A DNA stretch of 64,000 bases, taken from contig JAVSML010024005.1 in the NCBI GenBank assembly GCA_038503035.1, forward strand, positions 278,401 through 342,400. The letters are read 5' to 3'. The notes under the pieces were generated by a model. It was not told where the DNA came from. It did not search any database and was given only the letters and a program-made list of their open reading frames with translations. This document shows positions 57,240 to 64,000 of the stretch, one piece after another; position 1 is the first letter of the stretch, and each line of letters begins with the position of its first letter. The position numbers were made by a program, and so were the translations under genes. The stretch comes from Crocodylus rhombifer (taxonomy: Eukaryota; Chordata; Crocodylia; Crocodylidae).

Positions 57240-57990
57240 TTATTGGAGATTCATCTTAAATTTGTGCCCCCTTGCTGCAGGTGGGAAAGCAGTGGCAGGG
57301 GGGGCAGGAGATGGGAGTCCAGGCAGCAGGGGAGTCAAGTGGCTTGACATCCACCCCTTGCCTCTCTGCACTTTGTCCCTTGTTCCCTATTCCCCCCACC
57401 ACTTGCCCCTTGATGCATACCTCGCTTGTGCTTATGGCCTTCAGTGCCTGCCCTGCCATGATGCCTGGCCCCCTGCCTCCCTACCCAATGGTGACTTCAC
57501 ATACCCCGCCCCTGCATTTTCTCCCCTGCCAGTTGCTCTTCTGCTACCTGGTCCACCTGCTCTTGACCCCCACCACTGCTGCTTAACCTCAGTTGGGCTC
57601 AGGCCAGGACACAGAGCACATGGTGGCTCCAGCCCTGACCCAGCCAGGCAGCAGCAGTTGTGGCTGTGGCAGCTCCAGCCCCAGGACCAGCCCCAGCTCA
57701 GGACCAAGTCATAGCCAGAGCCAAGCCCAGAGCTGCCTTGCCAAGCAGGGGCTGGAGCCAGAGCCAGAGCCAGAACAGAGCGTAAGCAGCATCAGAGGGG
57801 TGGGGGCAAGTAGCAGGAAGCAAAGGCAACACAGGGCAAACAAGTGGGAAGCAACAGTGGTGGGAGAATAAAAGCAATGTGGGGGAGAGGTCGCAGGGCT
57901 AGGGAAGTGGCTATATCTGACTCCAACCATGAGCCTGGGGCTGTACCTGCAGCTGCCATATGCCCCTACCTTGTACTTGAATCCAAGATG
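57240..57990. repeat. GC-rich repeat with (CCAGAG)n-like core
   Basis: The left part has agattcatcttaaatttg and the right part has its diverged inverse, acttgaatccaagatga, so this may be an inverted-repeat element of about 750 bp. The core holds cagccccag and gagccagagccagagcc short repeats. Frames of 67 to 150 codons on both strands are low-complexity artefacts. Confidence 0.45.
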
Positions 57991-58501
57991 AGGGGCTTGC
58001 TCTCCTCACAATGAATGGCTAAAAAAATTGCATCCTGGATTTTAGGAAATACGGTATATAAATACAGACTTCTTCCTGTCATTTTCAAAGCTGCTGCTGC
58101 AAACAATGAAGAGCTCAGGGCTTCTCAACAAACACTGCAACTTTCACAACAGAAAAATACTATCAAGTATAGGAGTCACTCCTACAAATATAGGAGCCAT
58201 TCCTCCTATGATACAGAAGCAACAGTCTGGAAACCAGTACATACAAGGCCTGTATGACACATGCTGCACAAGTGGTATACCATATGCATGTAGATGCATT
58301 ATTAAAGTTAGTTTGAAAAGAGAAATTTTTTGCAAAACCTATTTCTGCCTTTGATCATAATTTTACTTTGAACAAAATTTTATGAACAAATGTTCTTTGT
58401 ACAATACATCTACATATATATCTGTCCATCTACCTATATATATGGGGGGAGTGCATATAAAATACATTGTTCAAAGAACATTTGCTCCAAAAAAAAAATT
58501 T

Positions 58502-58504
<3 letters not shown>
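57991..58504. other. Unique AT-rich DNA before the CA repeat
   Basis: An inverted pair, atgttctttgtacaatacat (58391) and its partner acattgttcaaagaacattt (58464), flanks a TATA-rich middle. It is a short imperfect hairpin. No gene is seen. Confidence 0.4.

Positions 58505-58550
<46 letters not shown>
58505..58550. repeat. (AC)23 microsatellite
   Basis: Twenty-three uninterrupted AC dinucleotides. Three overlapping open frames reading HTHTHT are artefacts of this repeat. Confidence 0.99.
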
Positions 58551-58552
<2 letters not shown>

Positions 58553-59692
58553 TATTTCCATGTGGGTCATACAGCCATCATTGAAACATTTTAAGATTTC
58601 ATTCTCTTTTTTACCATGCCGTCTGTTTTATGAATTTGCTATATTGATGTCTCAGGGGATATAGTCTGGAAACTGAAACATTTCTTATATTTAACAGATG
58701 TTCAGCTGTTGTTGTTTTAGACCTGACAGAAGTATATTATTGTTAATTTTATTCATTTAAATCATATCGAGCAGATTTGATAAAAAGAAAAATCAATATT
58801 TATGTAACTTTCCCACACTTCAAAAATATTACCCATAGCAGAAATGTGCTTGAGTAAGGTATCAGTAAAGGCAGAAAAGCTGGACTTCACTTGAAAGGGA
58901 ATGAATTCCTATTATTACTGTATGTAAATGTGAAGAGAAGGCCTGAAAATGATGTCTAACCACATACTTTGACTATTACACCAAAGTAAACATTTTAAGC
59001 TTATTGTTTACATAGCACCAATAGAAAGTTAATTAAATACCTTGCTTTTCTGCTAACCTATAAGCACAAAAAGCATGCACTGTAAACTATAGGGAAGGCC
59101 ATAAACTCACCAACACAGTAAAAATGATTGAAAAGTCTGCATTTGTCAAATGCTACCACATTATTTTCACACAGTTACCAAACAGATCTTTTTTCATATA
59201 AGGAGAAACAGTATCAACGTCAAATATTGTTATGTGATAACTGTAGGCAAGTGTGCTTTATTAGATGACAAACTCAACTCTAACAACTACTAGCATTTCA
59301 AAACCAATTTCTCATTCAAGTTTCCTTTTAACTTTTAATGTAACAAAACTGCTATTTCTTTTATTTAGGAAAAATATTTTCTGCTAAATAAATTTCTGCT
59401 GTTTAAGAGCATAATGATAAATACTAAATGTGAAACATTAAAATTTAGTTAAAAGTTTACATGTGGATACTAGAAATTAGCAGCTGTAATGTCATGGATG
59501 AATTGTCAGTTTTCATAACCAGGTCGCTAGAAAGTAAAGACAGAATTCCCAAACAAATCTATGCAGGACTGCACATGATTGGACAGAACCCTATTAGAGG
59601 AACTAATCCAATTTTTAAAATACTAAAGGGATGTCCTTTCCATAAAAAGTCATCTGTGGACTGACCCAGTACATGTACACAGCATTCTTCAG
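58551..59692. other. Unique AT-rich DNA
   Basis: No repeat or gene is recognised. It is one of the longest repeat-free stretches of the window. Confidence 0.5.
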
Positions 59693-59830
59693 CTTCATAG
59701 ATTCCTAGACTATGAAGCCAGAAGAGACTACAGTGATTATCTAGTTTGACTATCTGTATAACAACGGCCACAGATCATTCCTCAATTATGTCTTGCTTGA
59801 ACTAGACATTCCCATTCAGGAAAAAACCCC
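59693..59830 (-). mobile_element. Old CR1 3' end, minus strand
   Basis: On the plus strand cttcatagattcctagacta, gccagaagagactacagtg and atctagtttgacta are the reversed CR1 terminus. It is more diverged than the copies at 10635 and 25418. Confidence 0.65.
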
Positions 59831-60250
59831 AACCAATTTTATTGATCTTAGCAATGACATAATTTAAAATACTGTTAGGATTTTCATCAACACAGAGAAA
59901 GTGTACTAGAAATCTAGTGCCTATCCTGAATGTGCAGCTTCAACAGTAGACTCAATCAAACTTATGTAAGAAGCCTAATACAAGGTGCATGCAGCCATTC
60001 ACTGCATCTGGTTTACATTCACACTACTAACCTTAAGTCATATAAACATAGGCCAGGAGTAGTGCACGTGAATATTCAGTGTTCCTGGGACCAATGTCGG
60101 GAAACTGATATAAGAAACTTGGGGTAAGGGAAGGGCTGGGTAGGATCAGGGGTGCTAGTGAGTCCACAGGAGAGGTTGGGTGGGTCTATAGGGTGGGGTT
60201 GGTGGGTCTGTGAGGGGGTTGCCCAGTTGGGGATGTCAGGGGCACTAAAA
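59831..60250. other. Unique DNA
   Basis: A G-rich part at 60120-60240 contains several ggg and ggtt runs. No gene is seen. Confidence 0.4.
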
Positions 60251-60388
60251 ATCAGAGTCATTGGGGATGGGAATAGTACATCCCTGGGACTGGGGTTAAC
60301 TCAGTTTTGCATCAGGTTTGTTGATCTAACTTAGTGCACCCCCTGAGGTGCAGTAACTTAGATCAAGTGCACCATTTTGGGGCAATTT

Positions 60389-61496
60389 GGCTACGGAGAG
60401 ACATTACACATAAATCAGTTTAAGTGATCAGAAACTGGTTTAAACATGTAACAAAACAGATGTTCAGTGCACATAAACCAGCTTGAAAATGGCCACAACC
60501 AGTTTGAGATAAACCTGGTTGAATGTAGTCAGACTTAACTGATTTGGCTCAAATCGGTTTATACAATGTCTGTCCCAGTCCCCTTGCCTGTTTAAGATAA
60601 ACCAGACTCCCCCAGCATCCTGGCATGCTCTCTGGGCTGGATGGAGCTCTCTGCTCCACAGCAGAGCTGGTCCCTCCCCTCTGTTCCCTGGCTGGAGCTC
60701 TGGCAGAGACTGCAGGCACATCAGGGTCTGCCTGGCTTCTCCCTGCCCTACCCCCACTGCTTGCTGGACAAGCAGGGATTCCCCACCTCCCTCCCTCCCA
60801 TCTCCCACAGCACAAACCCTAGCCCCACAGACCATAGGCATGTGGTATGCTAGCTAATGCTGAGAGGTGTCTGGGTGTGTGTCTCCAATTTCACTGGGAC
60901 AAGCAAACAGAACAGTGACCTCTTAGGGCTTTTTGGAGCTAATCAACACGTCAGCTGGTATGCTGTTTAAGAAGAGTTTGAACTAATGGAAAAAGGCTAT
61001 TGTTTTGCTAATGAAGTGATAAGCACTGTCATCAGCCCCCTGCTGGCTTGCTCACCTGTCAGTTTGCTGCAGACACTATAAAGAAGCAGGGAGAAAGAGA
61101 TTGAAAAGCTCTGTATCATCAACAGATGCATGCACTGCACATACTCCCCTCCTTGCCTCAGAGTGCTAGCAGGGGGCTGGGGGCTGGCAACACTCCCGCC
61201 CCTTGAGCAGCCAGCAGGGAAAAGCTTGGGATGGTGCAGGCAGACCTCCCTAATCATAGGTCCTGCTGGGGTCTGGCCATGCCCCTGTCTCAGCGTAGCG
61301 CTGTACAAGGAAGGGGAGGGTTGCTCTAGCGCCCCCTGGCTTCTAGCCTGAGCCACGGCAGGCACGTGCCTGAAGTTCCTCAGTCCAGAGAAAATGTCTG
61401 TCCAGTTACAAACCGGTTCAGCCTAACCAAGTTAAACTAAACCTGCAAAGATTGAATAAATTCAGACTCAGGCTTTTTGAATGTCTGTCCCTAGCC
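60389..61496 (+). mobile_element. 1,108-bp GGCTAGGGACAG MITE, best-preserved copy
   Basis: The left end is GGCTACGGAGAGACATTACA and the right end is TTTGAATGTCTGTCCCTAGCC in part (last 20 bases). TTT lies on both sides (60386-60388 and 61497-61499). Left landmarks are ttaagtgatcagaaactggt and tgttcagtgcacataaacc. Right landmarks are ggcaggcacgtgcctgaagt and gattgaataaattcagactc. The core is GC-rich and includes gctagctaatgctgag, also seen at 21.9 kb. The 125- and 122-codon minus-strand frames lack any motif. The related sequence at 12990-13060 gives the unoccupied form of its insertion site. Confidence 0.85.
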
Positions 61497-61619
61497 TTTA
61501 AGCCCTCTGGATGCCTGCACAATTAGGCAGTTAGATTGACCGAAGCCTGGTTAGGTTGATCCAAATGTAATACCTGTACGTACCAAATCAGCCTTACACA
61601 GGAAGCCTAACATAGACCA

Positions 61620-63210
61620 CTGGCTGAACTAGCACCAAGTTCAATAGCACCAGCCAGAAAGTGTCTTGAGTTACTAGCTTCCTTTTATGATCTCTTACAG
61701 CCACACAGATTTCTGCAATTACAGGATTCACTGTTTTGTAGCTGAGAGCTCTGGTATGACAGTAAATATATCATCTAGGTTCCTGAGAATGAAAACCACA
61801 GTGCATGATAATAAGTTTGAATTTGACTAATATGATCATATGATCTCCTGTTGCTGGGAAACCCATAACCATACTGCTTTTAGTGTACCTTTCAGAATTG
61901 TAACAGACTGCTTAATCATGATCAGTTGCAAAAAGCGACTAGAATAACAGTTTCTATACTTTACAACTTCTTCAAAACTCTGTTACTTGGACAGAAAGAA
62001 ATAAGCTTATCCTGGGTTAAAATGATTTAAGTAAATGGAGTATTTTACTTGGCCCTGACTTGAGTGGAATACAGTTAAAAGTTAATAACCATAGATAGAT
62101 AAGATAATGCAGAACTAGCGGTTGCTCAAATCAGATTTCAAGTATATGATTTAGTCAGTATTATTTGTAGGAAGGAAATAAACTGAGTTCAAGCTAATTC
62201 CTCAGTCTAGGCTGCATCTACTGGTTTTGCATTTGTTCTATTAGCAACTGAGTATCCTAGCTTAGAAGCATCCTTGACCCTCTATAGGGTTTCTGGAGCT
62301 TTATATAGCTCTTTATAACACTCCTCTGACAACCTGGGAGTTTCTGTAAAAATAGTCAAAGAAACCATATAATACATTGAAAATGAGCTCCAAAAGACAG
62401 CTATACAGGAATCACTACAGCATGACAAATGTACTGACCATGGCCTATTCTGACACATAAACAGAAGAATTTTTCTCTTTTGTAAACCATTGCCTGATGC
62501 TAAGAATTGCCATTTTACTAAAATGTTCATGCAATTTGACTAGTTTAACTGACTGACTTAGGTTATCTAAGGTCTTGATGAATTACATGAAGCCCTCTTA
62601 AAGACACATTATTTCTACTATTCTGTTGACAGTGAATCTAGTTGATGCACACAAAAAAATCGCTGTTTGTTTCCCTTTTTTTCTATTCTATTACCAACTC
62701 CTGTAGAAAACGGACAGGAAACTTCACTTCATGAGGTCTGAAAAGCATCAAATGCAAAATAGGTGGTACCATAAATAAATATAAAATTTCTGTATTGATA
62801 AATACACCATACGGGGGCAGAGGGAGGGTATTCTGATTAACATCTGATTGGGGTTTAACAAAAAACAAACAAAGCCTAAAATAATTTGATTTTCTCTTTT
62901 AAAAAAAAATATTTTTATAAATTATAGTTCATCATCAAATTTCCCAAAAGCCTTTTTCCCCCACTAAAACTCTGACATTTAAAAAAAAATATCTGTAGCT
63001 TTACTTGGAAAATTTACAATACAATAAGAAATTTAGGAAGCATTTGAAACACAGTATATTTTCCAGAGTGCAAACCTAGTCTTTTATACCACACCCCACA
63101 CCCATACACCAGAGCATCGAAGTATCACATATTTGTGAAAAAATTGTGATATTGTTTCATTAAATTTTGAAGAGAAAACACTTTCACTGAGCTTTGTTTA
63201 TGACCCACAT
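61620..63210. other. Unique AT-rich DNA
   Basis: I see no gene. A GATA-like run (atagatagataag) occurs near 62092. The rest has no recognisable repeat. Confidence 0.5.
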
Positions 63211-63300
63211 AGGGCTGTCAAATGATTAAAACATTTGATTTCGATTAGTTGCATGATTAAAAAAAATAGATGCAATTAATCACAATTTTAATCACATATC
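63211..63300. repeat. AGGGCTGTCAAATGATTAAA repeat
   Basis: The start agggctgtcaaatgattaaa and following blocks gattagttgcatgatt, aattaatcacaatttt and aatcac are alternating forms of gattaa. This resembles a MITE-like repeat that I recall as widespread in reptiles and birds. Only its first ~90 bp are clear; a CR1 lies just to the right. Confidence 0.55.
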
Positions 63301-63355
63301 TAAAAACTCAAAATTATGTGCAGAAAATCTCAGTCATGCAAAATATGCAAAAAGC

Positions 63356-63920
63356 ATGGACGTTATTCTCCTGCTCCACTCAGCATTGGTGAGGCCACAG
63401 CTGGAGTACTGCATCCAGTTCTGGGCAGCACACTTCAAGAATGATGTGAAGAAGCTTGAGAGAATCCAGAGAAAAGCCACTCATATGATTAGAGGCCTGA
63501 AGATCAAGCCACATGAGGAAAGACTGACAGATATGGGACTGTTCAGCCTAGAAAAGAGAAGACATCGGGGGGATTGGCTGGCAACTTACAAATATATCAG
63601 GGTGAACATCAGGGGCTAAGTGAACAACTATTCACTGAAGCGCCCCAAGGGAAAACCAGGAGCAATGGTCATAAAGTCCTAGGAGAAGGTTTCAGACTGG
63701 ATATAAGGAAAAACTTATTCATGGTTCGTGTGACCAGACTCTAAAATAGACTCCCAGTTGGGGTGTTGCGGGCACCTACCCTGGAGATCTTCAAAAGGAG
63801 ACTGGACACATACCTTGCTGAGGCTATTGGACCCCAGCAGTTTTTCCTTCCCAGTGCAGGGGGGCTGGACCTGATGATCTCACAAGGTCCCTTCTAGCCC
63901 TAAACCTCTGTGAATCTGTA
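63356..63920 (+). mobile_element. CR1 LINE 3' end with ORF2 C-terminus
   Basis: The frame at 63356-63619 encodes the ORF2 C-terminal part (VILLLHSALVRPQLEYCIQF, then KLERIQRKATHMIRGLKI, then EERLTDMGLFSLEKRRH) and stops at TAA 63617-63619. After that the reading frame is broken, although flkrrldtylaea-like coding sense continues to about 63830. The 3' part has ggctggacctgatgatctca and caaggtcccttctagcccta. The copy resembles 26061-27582 more than 25418-25829. Confidence 0.9.
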
Positions 63921-64000
63921 TAATTATGCAGGTACTTTGTATGGATGGGGGATGGATGTGGGGTGTGTGTGTAGGGAGGTATTTGTGAAGGTGTGGGGGG
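63921..64000. repeat. GT- and G-rich low-complexity sequence at the right edge
   Basis: ggatgggggatggatgtggg is followed by (GT)n and a run of G at the window end. It is a low-complexity tail of unknown extent. Confidence 0.6.

Noticed and set aside
58382..58664. Histidine-threonine repeat proteins
   Set aside because: They are translations of the (AC)n microsatellite.

Overview
The window looks like intergenic or intronic DNA from a crocodilian-type reptile (alligator or a close relative). I see no host protein-coding gene, rRNA or functional tRNA gene. The reptile reading rests on several CR1 LINE copies, two of which end in the octamer-like tails ctatgatt and ctatgaa. It also rests on many MITEs with GTCTACAC-type ends, hAT elements with 8-bp target duplications, old MIR-like and tRNA-derived SINEs, and a solo retroviral LTR. 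Species-level assignment is inference. Most open reading frames of 60 to 216 codons lie inside GC-rich transposon cores or in AT-rich unique DNA and have no recognisable domain. The exceptions are pieces of CR1 ORF2.

Layout. 1-8.7 kb: three families of non-autonomous DNA elements, a SINE and a G-rich repeat block. 8.7-14.9 kb: a template-switch-like rearrangement, a MITE with a clean 3-bp duplication, a CR1 tail, a 90-bp inverted repeat with only one mismatch, and an unclassified repeat-like block. 15-18.2 kb: mostly unique AT-rich DNA. 18.3-19.9 kb: a MITE split by a solo LTR of about 1.06 kb, followed by a 10-N assembly gap. 20-25 kb: unique DNA plus a MITE and a 407-bp hAT element. 25-28.3 kb: CR1 tails, a 1.5-kb CR1 nested in a MITE, and a foldback element with a near-perfect hairpin.

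28.4-33.4 kb: mainly unique DNA with a MIR, a MITE and a palindromic element. 33.7-36.4 kb: a hAT element holding a Tigger/pogo-like element, both with target duplications. 36.7-37.8, 41.5-42.5 and 47.0-47.6 kb: GC-rich foldback elements whose arms carry subrepeats. 48.0-49.0 kb: a GC-rich LTR-like block with 30-bp and 40-bp tandem repeats. 49-52 kb: unique. 52.1-53.1 kb: a hAT element with a perfect 8-bp duplication that hosts a 375-bp retroposon. 53-64 kb: unique DNA with a CA microsatellite, old CR1 and SINE pieces, a 1.1-kb MITE whose empty site can be inferred from a paralogue, and a CR1 3' end at the right edge.

The genes do not work together, because there are none. The window is best read as a layered record of transposition. 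The most notable signals are nested insertions with verifiable junctions, several foldback elements with arrayed arms, and two local rearrangements that look like replication template switching. I found no convincing undescribed functional system.
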